Shown here one piece after another: positions 10,331 to 17,515 of a stretch of DNA of 64,000 bases. The stretch lies in assembly GCA_019449595.1 (NCBI GenBank), contig JAGRPL010000004.1, positions 868,001-932,000 of the forward strand. Direction: 5' to 3'. How positions within the stretch are numbered: the stretch's first letter is position 1; every line of letters starts with the position of its first letter. The notes beneath the pieces are model-generated. The model did not search any database. It saw only the letters and a program-made list of their open reading frames with translations, and had not been told where the DNA came from. The stretch comes from Rhodoferax sp. (GTDB lineage: Bacteria; Pseudomonadota; Gammaproteobacteria; Burkholderiales; Burkholderiaceae_C). The translations under genes and the position numbers were made by a program.

Positions 10331-10837
10331 ATGACTTCAACATTGTCCCCCACAAACTTTGACGACCTCTCTCCGGCCGGCCGCATTGCGGTACCCGAAG
10401 GGTTCACGATGGTGGAGGTGGGGGGCGCCTTCATCGCCAACAACGGCCCGCTGTACGCCAAGTGGACCGGCGAGAGCCTGCTGCTGGGCTTTCGGGTGGA
10501 GGAACGCCACACCAACCCGCTCAAGATGTGCCACGGCGGCATGATGGCCACCTTTGCCGACATGGTCATTCCCTGCGCGGCCTTCTACCAGACCGCCGAC
10601 ATGTCCTCGCGCTTTCTGCCCACCATCAGCCTGCAGGTGGACTACATGGGGCCCGCCATGCTGGGTGCCTGGGTGCAGAGTGAGGCCCAGGTGCTGCGCA
10701 CCACCCGCAACATGCTGTTTGGTCAGGCCCTGGTCACGGCAGACGGTGCGCCCGCCTTGCGGGTGAGCGGCATCTTCAAGCTGGGCCAGATCATTGACGA
10801 CGGTAAACGCAAGGACCCGTTTGGCCTGCTGTCCTGA
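10331..10837 (+). CDS. PaaI-family (hotdog fold) acyl-CoA thioesterase
   Basis: A 168-residue hotdog-fold protein expected to hydrolyse an acyl-CoA or aryl-CoA thioester in the cytoplasm. The core motif HGGMMATFADMVI (about residues 70-82) is the PaaI-type signature, in which the HGG and the acidic residue contribute to catalysis. TISLQVDYMGPA is the second conserved strand. GC content is back to genome average, so the accessory patch ends before this gene. The substrate cannot be told from sequence, and there is no CoA-pathway gene next to it. Confidence 0.88.
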   Translation: MTSTLSPTNFDDLSPAGRIAVPEGFTMVEVGGAFIANNGPLYAKWTGESLLLGFRVEERHTNPLKMCHGGMMATFADMVIPCAAFYQTADMSSRFLPTISLQVDYMGPAMLGAWVQSEAQVLRTTRNMLFGQALVTADGAPALRVSGIFKLGQIIDDGKRKDPFGLLS

Positions 10838-10917
10838 TTCCAGGACATCCGCAGCCCCGTGATGGCGCGAATGCCCCCAGCGCAGCGCCCGAAAACAGCC
10901 TCCGCTACGATGGGCGC

Positions 10918-12129
10918 ATGACCGCTGTACTTGCCTCGCACTCCATTCCCGTCCCCCTCAAGACCGACGCCACCGTCATCGGGCTGGTCGGGCTGGCGCA
11001 CGCCAGCTCGCATTTCGGCCACCTGCTGCTGCCACTGCTGTTTCCGGTGTTCATGCAGGAATTCGGTCTGAGCTATTCGCAGCTGGGCCTGCTCATGACG
11101 GTGTTCTTCGTGGTTTCGGGCCTGGGCCAGGCCGGCGCCGGCTTCGTGGTGGACCGCTTGGGCGCGCGCCCTTTGCTGTTCGTGGCGCAGGGGATTTTTG
11201 TGGCCGCCTGTGTGGCGGCGTCCCTGGTCACGGGGTACGCGGGCCTGCTGTTGGTGGCCGCGCTGGCCGGGCTGGGCAATGCCACGTTCCATCCGGTCGA
11301 TTTCACGATTCTCAACCAGCGGGTGTCGGCTCCGCGCCTGGGCTATGCCTTCAGCGCCCACGGCCTGACGGGCAACCTGGGCTGGGCCGCCGCACCGGTG
11401 TTCTTTGCCGGCATGGGCGCGGCCGTGGGGTGGCGCCAGGCCTATGTGGCAGCGGCGCTGTTGTACGCCGGCATACTGGCCGTGCTGGTGTTGCAGCGCG
11501 ACAAGCTCAGCACCGAGGTGGCGCGCCATGACCCGCAGGTGCACAAGGAGCACGACCTGGCCTTCATGAAGCTGCCGGTGGTGTGGTGGTGTTTCGGCTT
11601 CTTCCTGCTGTCGACCATGACGCTGGCGGTGGTGCAGAGCTTCTCGGTCTCCATCCTCAAGGCCATGCACGGCATCAGTTTCGAGGCCGCCACACTCACG
11701 CTCACCGCCTACATGCTCAGTGGCGCGTTCGGCATGTTTGTGGGTGGTTTCATTGCCGCGCGCGTGGTCAACAGCGACCGGGTGGTGGCAATGGCCATGG
11801 CCGCGGGCGCCGTCTTGCTGGCGCTGTGCGGCACCGGGCTGCTGGGCGCCACGGCCACCATGGTGGTGCTGGCCATTACCGGCTTTGCCGTGGGCATTGG
11901 CGGGCCCTCGCGGGACATGATGATCAAGAAAGCCACGCCCAAGGGTGCTACGGGCCGGGTGTATGGCATGGTGTATTCGGGGCTGGACGTCGGCTTTGCC
12001 ATTTCCCCGCTGGTGTTTGGCGTATTCATGGACCGGGGCTGGTATGGCGCCACCTTGCTGGGTGCTGCACTGGTGCTGCTGCTCAGTGTGGTGGCTGCGC
12101 TGGGGGTGGGCGTGCGCACCGTGCGCTAG
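10918..12129 (+). CDS. MFS transporter
   Basis: A 403-residue inner-membrane carrier of the major facilitator superfamily with about twelve predicted transmembrane helices. The loop between helices 2 and 3 has the family-type GAGFVVDRLGARP (about residues 77-89), and a charged central loop (around 200-215, KLSTEVARHDPQVHKEHD) separates the two halves. The N-terminal half includes GLGNATFHPVDFTILNQRV, seen in MFS proteins annotated as fosmidomycin-resistance-like. That is only a family resemblance and the substrate is unknown. It is an isolated gene about 80 bases after the thioesterase. Confidence 0.9.
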   Translation: MTAVLASHSIPVPLKTDATVIGLVGLAHASSHFGHLLLPLLFPVFMQEFGLSYSQLGLLMTVFFVVSGLGQAGAGFVVDRLGARPLLFVAQGIFVAACVAASLVTGYAGLLLVAALAGLGNATFHPVDFTILNQRVSAPRLGYAFSAHGLTGNLGWAAAPVFFAGMGAAVGWRQAYVAAALLYAGILAVLVLQRDKLSTEVARHDPQVHKEHDLAFMKLPVVWWCFGFFLLSTMTLAVVQSFSVSILKAMHGISFEAATLTLTAYMLSGAFGMFVGGFIAARVVNSDRVVAMAMAAGAVLLALCGTGLLGATATMVVLAITGFAVGIGGPSRDMMIKKATPKGATGRVYGMVYSGLDVGFAISPLVFGVFMDRGWYGATLLGAALVLLLSVVAALGVGVRTVR

Positions 12130-12216
12130 CGCCAAACTGTGTTTCAATGCGTCGGATGGCACTTTCCCGGCCGCAGTTGGCGGTGGGGTTCTGGTGTCGT
12201 TTATAGGAATCTATTC

Positions 12217-12438
12217 ATGAATGCAACCAAGTTGGTCGCCGTTGTTCTGCTCGTCGCGGGGGGGCTTGGGCTGTTTTACGGCGGTTTCACGTATACCAAG
12301 GACACTACCGCTGTCAAAGTCGGTCCTCTGGAGCTATCCGTCAAGGAAAAGGAAACGGTCAACATTCCCTTGTGGGCCGGTATCGGCGCCATGGTGGTGG
12401 GTGGCCTGCTGCTCGTCATGGGTGGAAAAAAGGGCTGA
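12217..12438 (+). CDS. Small membrane protein, two transmembrane helices
   Basis: A 73-residue protein with one helix at about residues 4-24 (VAVVLLVAGGLGLFYGGF), a short periplasmic or cytoplasmic loop (TKDTTAVKVGPLELSVKEKE), and a second helix at about 50-68, ending in GGKKG. I chose the ATG at 12217 because it follows a plausible GGAAT site and the hydrophobic helix begins directly after it. The frame is open further upstream to 12139 without membrane character. Short proteins of this layout are common in proteobacteria and uncharacterised. Confidence 0.8.
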   Translation: MNATKLVAVVLLVAGGLGLFYGGFTYTKDTTAVKVGPLELSVKEKETVNIPLWAGIGAMVVGGLLLVMGGKKG

Positions 12439-12516
12439 GCACGGCATTGAAATGTGCGGTGTCGGCATTCACTGGCATGATGGAGGGCTTGACCCAGATT
12501 TCCTCCCCCGAGAACC

Positions 12517-13194
12517 ATGACCGACACCCTGACCGAATCCGCTGAGAGCCTCCAACCAGCCACCCCGGAAAAACAATCCAGGCGCGCCAAGAACCAACCG
12601 GCCCGGTCCAATGTAATGCCGGTGCTGGAGCAGCTGGCCGCCTTCTATCCGCAGCTCTTTGGCGCCGTGTTTCTGCCGCTCAAGCGCGGCATTTTCCAGG
12701 ACTTGCTGGCCGCCCACCCCGAGGCGTTTGAGCGCGAGGCCCTCAAGGCCGCACTGTCCATGCACACGCGCTCTACGCGCTACCTGTCGGCAGTCGCGGC
12801 TGGCCAGCAGCGCCATGACCTGCAGGGGCAGCCCGTGGAGGCCATGGCGCCCGAGCACGTGCACCATGCCCTGCTGGAAGTGTTTCGCCGCCGCCAGGCG
12901 CGCACTTCAGACGATTTGCGGCCCAAGCTGCGCGAGCGCATCGTGCAGGTGCTGATGGCATCGGGTCTGTCGCCCCTGGCCTATGCCGAACTGGTGCGCA
13001 GCCGCGACGAGGCGGCCAACGCCGTGCTGGATGAAGCCCTGGCCGATGCCCAGGCCCTGGCCGCGAAGGATGAAGCGCTGCTGCGCGCCTTTGAGGCCAG
13101 CGCGCAGACGGTGGAGGTGTTTGCCGACATGTACGGCATGGACCCGCGCCTGGTTACCCGCATGCTGGAACGCGCCCGCGCGGTGGCCGCCTGA
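12517..13194 (+). CDS. ProQ/FinO domain protein
   Basis: A 225-residue protein with a FinO-type RNA-binding domain (about residues 35-105). The signature LPLKRGIFQDLLAAHP, then ALSMHTRSTRYLSAVAAG, is the canonical core that binds the 3' stem of terminators and small RNAs. A helical C-terminal extension (about 130-225) is rich in alanine and glutamate and differs from the Tudor-like tail of E. coli ProQ. It is followed 26 bases later by an ABC ATPase on the same strand, so they may be cotranscribed. It probably acts as a global RNA chaperone, inferred from the family. Confidence 0.9.
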   Translation: MTDTLTESAESLQPATPEKQSRRAKNQPARSNVMPVLEQLAAFYPQLFGAVFLPLKRGIFQDLLAAHPEAFEREALKAALSMHTRSTRYLSAVAAGQQRHDLQGQPVEAMAPEHVHHALLEVFRRRQARTSDDLRPKLRERIVQVLMASGLSPLAYAELVRSRDEAANAVLDEALADAQALAAKDEALLRAFEASAQTVEVFADMYGMDPRLVTRMLERARAVAA

Positions 13195-13220
13195 CAGGTC
13201 ACCCGTCGCAGCTGCTTGGC

Positions 13221-13853
13221 ATGGTCAACGTACCCGTGGTGTTGCAGGCAGACGGTCTGTGCTTTGCGCTTCCGCAGCGCGTGCTGTTTGCTCAGTGGTC
13301 TGCCCGCGTGAGCCCCGGGGTTACGCTGGTGCGTGGCGACGAGGGCAGCGGCAAGACCACACTGCTGCGACTGCTGGCTGCCGATCTGCCCGCCCAGGCC
13401 GGTCAGTTGCAGATCCAGGACGTGCGGCTGGACGCACAGCCCCAGGCCTACCGGCAGCGGGTGTACCGTGCCGATCCGTGGTCCGATGCGCAGGACCAGA
13501 CGACGGCGCTGGCGTATTTTGCCTCCTTGCATGCCCGTTACCCCCTGTGGGACCAGGCACTGTTGGAGGACCTGATCGATGCCCTGTCGCTGACGGCGCA
13601 CCAGGCCAAGCCGATGTACATGCTGTCTACCGGGTCCAAGCGCAAAGTCTGGCTGGCGGCGGCTTTTGCCTCGGGTGCGGCGTTGACGCTGCTGGACGAA
13701 CCCTTTGCGGCGCTGGACAAGGCTTCCATGGGTGTGGTGACGGAGTTGCTGCAGGAAGCGGCGGTCCATCCGTCGCGGGCCTGGGTGCTGGCCGATTACG
13801 CGGCGCCGGCCCGTGTTCCCCTGGCGGGGGAACTGGTGCTGGGCAACCCCTGA
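13221..13853 (+). CDS. Orphan ABC-type ATPase
   Basis: A 210-residue ATP-binding cassette protein. Walker A is GDEGSGKTT (about residues 39-47), the signature is LSTGSKRKV and Walker B is LTLLDEPFAALD. Where the switch histidine normally sits after the second beta strand, the sequence reads WVLADYAAP, so the histidine appears to be missing. No permease or binding protein lies nearby. It could power a membrane partner encoded elsewhere, resemble the heme-exporter ATPase class by size, or act without a membrane partner. It is on the same strand as the ProQ gene and ends just before a bidirectional terminator. Confidence 0.85.
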   Translation: MVNVPVVLQADGLCFALPQRVLFAQWSARVSPGVTLVRGDEGSGKTTLLRLLAADLPAQAGQLQIQDVRLDAQPQAYRQRVYRADPWSDAQDQTTALAYFASLHARYPLWDQALLEDLIDALSLTAHQAKPMYMLSTGSKRKVWLAAAFASGAALTLLDEPFAALDKASMGVVTELLQEAAVHPSRAWVLADYAAPARVPLAGELVLGNP

Positions 13854-13871
13854 TGCGGGTGCCGCAGGCAT

Positions 13872-13900
13872 AAAAAAGGCCGGCAGAGCCGGCCTTTTTT
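13872..13900. terminator. Bidirectional intrinsic terminator
   Basis: A perfect 13-base stem (13872-13884 with 13888-13900) with loop AGA has A-runs on one side and T-runs on the other. It serves the rightward ABC ATPase gene and the leftward SWIB gene, which converge here. Confidence 0.92.
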
Positions 13901-13917
13901 GGCAACAGGGGTGTTGC

Positions 13918-14361
13918 TTACTTCAGGTGCTTGCCGATCAGGCCAGCCATTTCGAACATGGACACTTGGGCCTTGTTGAAGACTTCCTTCAGCTTGGCGT
14001 CGGCGTTGATCATGCGCTTGTTGACGGCGTCTTGCAGCTTGTTCTTCTTGATGTAAGCCCACAGCTTGCTGACCACTTCGGTGCGGGGCAGCGGGCTGTT
14101 GCCCACGATGGATGCCAGGGCAGCGCTGGGGGTCAGGGCCTTCATGAAGGCTGCGTTCGGGGTGCGCTTCTTGGCGGGGGCCTTTTTCGCAGCGACCTTC
14201 TTGGCGGCTACTTTCTTGGCGGGGGCAGCCTTCTTGGCGGGAGCCGCTTTTTTAGCGGGGGCCTTTACAGCGACTTTCTTGGCGGGAGCCGCCTTCTTCG
14301 CGGGAGCTGCTTTCTTTGCAGGTGCAGCTTTTTTCGCGGGAGCTTTTTTTGCAGTTGCCAT
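13918..14361 (-). CDS. Histone H1-like / SWIB domain DNA-binding protein
   Basis: A 147-residue fusion. The first 70 or so residues are lysine- and alanine-rich repeats (AAPAKK units), like eukaryotic linker histone tails and the bacterial H1 analogues. The rest (about 75-147) is a SWIB/MDM2 domain with SPLPRTEVVSKLWAYIKKN and LQDAVNKRMINADAKLKEVF. It probably binds and compacts DNA. I chose ATG at 14361 because AGAAGG lies just upstream, and the frame extends a further 13 codons without a better site. Such fusions are typical of Burkholderiales. Confidence 0.93.
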   Translation of the reverse strand: MATAKKAPAKKAAPAKKAAPAKKAAPAKKVAVKAPAKKAAPAKKAAPAKKVAAKKVAAKKAPAKKRTPNAAFMKALTPSAALASIVGNSPLPRTEVVSKLWAYIKKNKLQDAVNKRMINADAKLKEVFNKAQVSMFEMAGLIGKHLK

Positions 14362-14405
14362 GATTGATTGTCCTTCTAGAAGTTGATTAATCACCAGCAA
14401 AAAAC

Positions 14406-14502
14406 TGCTTCTTCACTGGTAACCCGGATGCTACTGGAGAAAAAGCACCTTATCCAACAGGAAAATGCTTTTTTCACTGGGGAATGTTGTTTTTTCCATT
14501 GG
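14406..14502. repeat. Three short direct repeats before the rraA-like gene
   Basis: Three related motifs, TGCTTCTTCACTGG (14406-14419), TGCTTTTTTCACTGG (14466-14480) and TTGTTTTTTCCATTGG (14487-14502), lie in the divergent gap between the SWIB gene and the rraA-like gene. An inverted relative, CTACTGGAGAAAAAGCA, sits at about 14431-14447. They could be operator sites for a shared regulator. No known consensus is matched. Confidence 0.45.
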
Positions 14503-14538
14503 AGAATAGGCACATTCATCAAAAAGGAGTACCCAGGC

Positions 14539-15060
14539 ATGGCCACCGAGTTTGCAAGCTGCGATTTGTGCGATGCACACAAGAACGATTCCACCGGCGA
14601 TTTCCGGGTGTTGCCCCCGGTATTCCGGGACTTCGGGCAGGTCAGAAAATTCTCCGGTCCGGTGGTCACGGTCAAGTGTTTTGAAGACAACACGCTGGTC
14701 AAGGCCGCGGTCGATGCGTCCGGCTGGGCCGAAACGCCCCAGGGTCGCGTCGGCAAGGTGCTGGTGGTCGATGGTGGCGGCTCCCTGCGCCGCGCACTGC
14801 TGGGCGGTAACCTGGGCGCTGCTGCGGCCCGCAATGGCTGGGCCGGCGTGGTGATCGATGGCTGCGTGCGGGACACAGCCGAGCTGGCCGGCCATGCGGT
14901 GGGCATTCGCGCCCTGGCGGCCATGCCGCTGCCGACCGAAAAGCGCAACGAAGGTCAGGCTGACGTGGCGGTGCAGGTGCAGGGCGTCTGGGTGCGCCCC
15001 GGCGACTGGCTGTATGCCGACGAAGACGGCATCGTGGTGAGCGCTAAGCCGCTGGTGTGA
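14539..15060 (+). CDS. RraA-like protein (RNase E inhibitor or aldolase family)
   Basis: A 173-residue protein of the RraA/HMG aldolase family. Visible are the N-terminal ATEFASCDLCDAH, the central VVDGGGSLRRALLGGNLGAAAARNGWAGVVIDGCVRD, in which the glycine-rich loop and the arginine-aspartate pair are conserved, and the C-terminal DWLYADEDGIVVS. In E. coli RraA binds RNase E and lowers its activity. Other members are oxaloacetate decarboxylases or 4-hydroxy-4-methyl-2-oxoglutarate aldolases, and the two cannot be separated here. ATG 14539 follows AAAGGAG at good spacing. The 3' end overlaps the leftward exporter gene by 17 bases. Confidence 0.9.
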   Translation: MATEFASCDLCDAHKNDSTGDFRVLPPVFRDFGQVRKFSGPVVTVKCFEDNTLVKAAVDASGWAETPQGRVGKVLVVDGGGSLRRALLGGNLGAAAARNGWAGVVIDGCVRDTAELAGHAVGIRALAAMPLPTEKRNEGQADVAVQVQGVWVRPGDWLYADEDGIVVSAKPLV

Positions 15061-16012
15061 CCGTATCGCCGCCCGGCAGGGTGGCCAACAGCACGCCCAG
15101 CAGCGCCATGGCAAACGCCAGCAGCTGCAGCCCGCTGAGGGTTTCGCCCAGCACCAGCACGCCGACCAGTGCGGCCGAGATGGGCAGCATGACCGTGAAC
15201 ACCCCCGCGTGGGCCGCGGGCACGGTCCGCAGGCCGCTCATCCACAGCCACACGGTCCAGACGCTGGCGGCCAGGGCATAGAACACCAGCAGTGTCCAGG
15301 AAGACAGCGCGACCGCGCTGAAGTCGAAACGCAGGGCGGCGTACAGCCCCAGGGGCGTCATCAGCAGAAACCCCCACAGGTTGATGAGCGCGGTGATGCG
15401 CTTGGGCGACAAGGTACCCGTGAGTTTCTTGCCGATGACGGCGTAGGCGGCCTCGCACAGCACGGCGGCGAACACCAGCAGATTGCCCAGCAGGGTCTTG
15501 TTGTGGGTCAAATCGGCCGCAGAGCCGCCTGGAACCTGCGGAGATAGCTCATTTTTTGATAGCGCAAGCAATCCGATCCCCAGGGCGCCGAACGCGACGG
15601 CGGCCCATACACGCAGGCCAATGCGCTCCTTGAGAAAGGCCCAGCTCATCACCGCCACCACCGCCGGAATGCTGGCCATGATGACGCCGGCCGACACGGC
15701 GCTGGTCATGCTGACGCCGAACAGCATGCAGATCGAAAACAGGAAGTTGCCCAGGAAAGATTCGAGGAACAGAAGCCTGCGGGTGGCGGGGGCCATGGGG
15801 GCCTCGTCAGCGGGGCGTTTGAGCCAGTGCGCAATCGCCAGGCCGCCAATGCCAAAGCGCAGCCAGCCCAGCAGGAAGACGGGCAGGGCGGCAACCAGCG
15901 GTTTGGACAGCGCCACGTAGCTGCCTACCAGGGACATGCTCAGGGCCAGGAAAAAGTAGGCCACCCAGCGGCTGGGGGTGTGGCTGGAGGGGCGATCGGT
16001 GTGCAGTGTCAT
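15044..16012 (-). CDS. EamA/DMT-family exporter
   Basis: A 322-residue inner-membrane protein with ten predicted helices in two EamA repeats, the layout of drug/metabolite (amino acid or metabolite efflux) carriers. The loop between the two repeats (about residues 150-168, SKNELSPQVPGGSAADL) is encoded by a copy of the dispersed repeat. I chose ATG 16012, close to the first helix; an upstream ATG at 16039 is possible. It diverges from the polyamine gene cluster, which hints at but does not prove a link with amine metabolism. Its 3' end overlaps the rraA-like gene on the other strand. Confidence 0.88.
   Translation of the reverse strand: MTLHTDRPSSHTPSRWVAYFFLALSMSLVGSYVALSKPLVAALPVFLLGWLRFGIGGLAIAHWLKRPADEAPMAPATRRLLFLESFLGNFLFSICMLFGVSMTSAVSAGVIMASIPAVVAVMSWAFLKERIGLRVWAAVAFGALGIGLLALSKNELSPQVPGGSAADLTHNKTLLGNLLVFAAVLCEAAYAVIGKKLTGTLSPKRITALINLWGFLLMTPLGLYAALRFDFSAVALSSWTLLVFYALAASVWTVWLWMSGLRTVPAAHAGVFTVMLPISAALVGVLVLGETLSGLQLLAFAMALLGVLLATLPGGDTVTPAA
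15510..15564 (-). repeat. Dispersed repeat, copy 4 (inside the DMT exporter gene)
   Basis: The core 15538-15564 is 27 bases, GCGG, AGA, TAGCTC, a T-run and GATAGCG. The outer half 15510-15537 begins AAATCGGCCGC, close to the copy in purL that begins AAATCGGCTGC. It encodes exporter residues of about 150-168 between the two EamA halves. Confidence 0.7.
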
Positions 16013-16115
16013 GAGCCCTACATCATGCCTGAGCACCATGGCTTGGCACGGCGCGGCCGTGGTGGCACCATGGCGGTGTTGGCGCGGAAGCACCGCGCGT
16101 TGCACGGGAGGCGAT

Positions 16116-17483
16116 ATGAACGAACCGAAAACCATGACCTTTAACGATCTGGAGCAATGGCTCAACGAGCGGCGGGTGACGGAAGTGGAGTGTCTGGTGC
16201 CCGACCTGACCGGTGTGGCACGCGGCAAGATTCTGCCCCGCACCAAGTTCACGGAAGACCGCGGCATGCGTCTGCCACAGGCCATTGTGGCCATGGGGGT
16301 GACGGGCGAGTTCCCGGAAAGCGGGCCGTACTTCGACGTCATCGACCCGGTGGACCGGGACATGCAGCTGCGTCCCGATCCATCGTCGGTCCGCATCGTG
16401 CCCTGGGCGGTGGACCCGACGGCGCAGGTGGTGCACGACTGTTTCAACCATGCCGGTGTCTTGGTGCCGTTTGCGCCGCGCAGCGTGTTGCGCCGGGTCT
16501 GCGATCTGTACGCGGCCGAAGGTCTGCAGCCCATCGTGGCACCGGAGCTGGAGTTCTACCTGACCGACCGCAACACCGACCCCGACATTCCCCTGCGTGC
16601 GCCGGTCGGGCGCAGCGGTCGGGCCGAGACATCGCGCCAGGCCTACAGCATCGACGCGGTGAACGAGTTCGATCCCCTGTTCGAGGAAATCTACGACTAC
16701 GCCGACAAGATGGAGCTGAATGTGGACACCCTTATCCACGAGGTGGGAGCCGGGCAGATGGAGATCAACTTCTTCCACAACCAGCCCCTGGGGTTGGCCG
16801 ACGAGGTGTTCTTTTTCAAGCGCACCGTGCGGGAAGCGGCCTTGCGCCACGACATGTATGCCACGTTCATGGCCAAGCCGATTGCCGGCGAGCCCGGCAG
16901 CGCCATGCATGTGCACCAGAGCATTCTGAGCATGGACAGTGGAAAGAACATTTTCAGCAACCCCGACGGCAGCCCTTCGGACGCCTTCATGCATTACATC
17001 GGTGGCCTGCAGCGCTACATTCCGGCGGCCATGGCGCTGGTGGCGCCCTACGTCAACAGTTACCGCCGGCTCTCGCGCTACATGGCCGCGCCCATCAACA
17101 TCGAGTGGGGCTACGACAACCGCACCTGTGGCATTCGCTCCCCCATTTCCACGCCGGAGGCCCGGCGGGTGGAGAACCGGGTGATCGGGGCCGATGCCAA
17201 CCCCTACATCGCCATGGCCATGACACTGGCGTGTGGCTACCTGGGGCTGAAGAACAAGATCAAGCCCAAGCCGGAAATGCGCGGCGACGCCTACCTGTCG
17301 CCGTACGCGCTGCCCCGCAGCATGGGGGAGTCGCTGGACTGGCTGAGCCGTGAGTCCGACCTGCATGACGTGCTGGGCAAGGAATTCATCACCGTGTACT
17401 CGGAAATCAAGGAGCTGGAGTCGGAGGAGTTCATGAAGGTCATCTCGCCGTGGGAGCGCGAGCACCTGTTGCTGCACGTTTGA
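16116..17483 (+). CDS. puuA: Glutamine-synthetase-like gamma-glutamylpolyamine synthetase
   Basis: A 455-residue member of the glutamine synthetase fold. It keeps the ATP/metal-site segments VGAGQMEINF and HVHQS, and the GYDNRTCGIRSP adenine/substrate segment. It diverges from true GlnA and resembles PuuA/SpuI enzymes that ligate glutamate to putrescine. The neighbours (aminotransferase, spermidine/putrescine transporter, aldehyde dehydrogenase) support that role. It lacks the adenylylated-tyrosine context of GlnA as far as I can see. ATG 16116 follows GGGAGG. A longer frame runs upstream without family similarity. The exact amine substrate is inferred from context. Confidence 0.87.
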   Translation: MNEPKTMTFNDLEQWLNERRVTEVECLVPDLTGVARGKILPRTKFTEDRGMRLPQAIVAMGVTGEFPESGPYFDVIDPVDRDMQLRPDPSSVRIVPWAVDPTAQVVHDCFNHAGVLVPFAPRSVLRRVCDLYAAEGLQPIVAPELEFYLTDRNTDPDIPLRAPVGRSGRAETSRQAYSIDAVNEFDPLFEEIYDYADKMELNVDTLIHEVGAGQMEINFFHNQPLGLADEVFFFKRTVREAALRHDMYATFMAKPIAGEPGSAMHVHQSILSMDSGKNIFSNPDGSPSDAFMHYIGGLQRYIPAAMALVAPYVNSYRRLSRYMAAPINIEWGYDNRTCGIRSPISTPEARRVENRVIGADANPYIAMAMTLACGYLGLKNKIKPKPEMRGDAYLSPYALPRSMGESLDWLSRESDLHDVLGKEFITVYSEIKELESEEFMKVISPWEREHLLLHV

Positions 17484-17515
17484 GAAGCGCCCATTCCAAC
17501 TACCGGACCCTTTGT

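Noticed and set aside
15044-16534. Extended 496-codon form of the DMT exporter
   Set aside because: The extra 174 codons overlap the puuA-like gene on the other strand and have no membrane or family character. The first helix starts just after ATG 16012.
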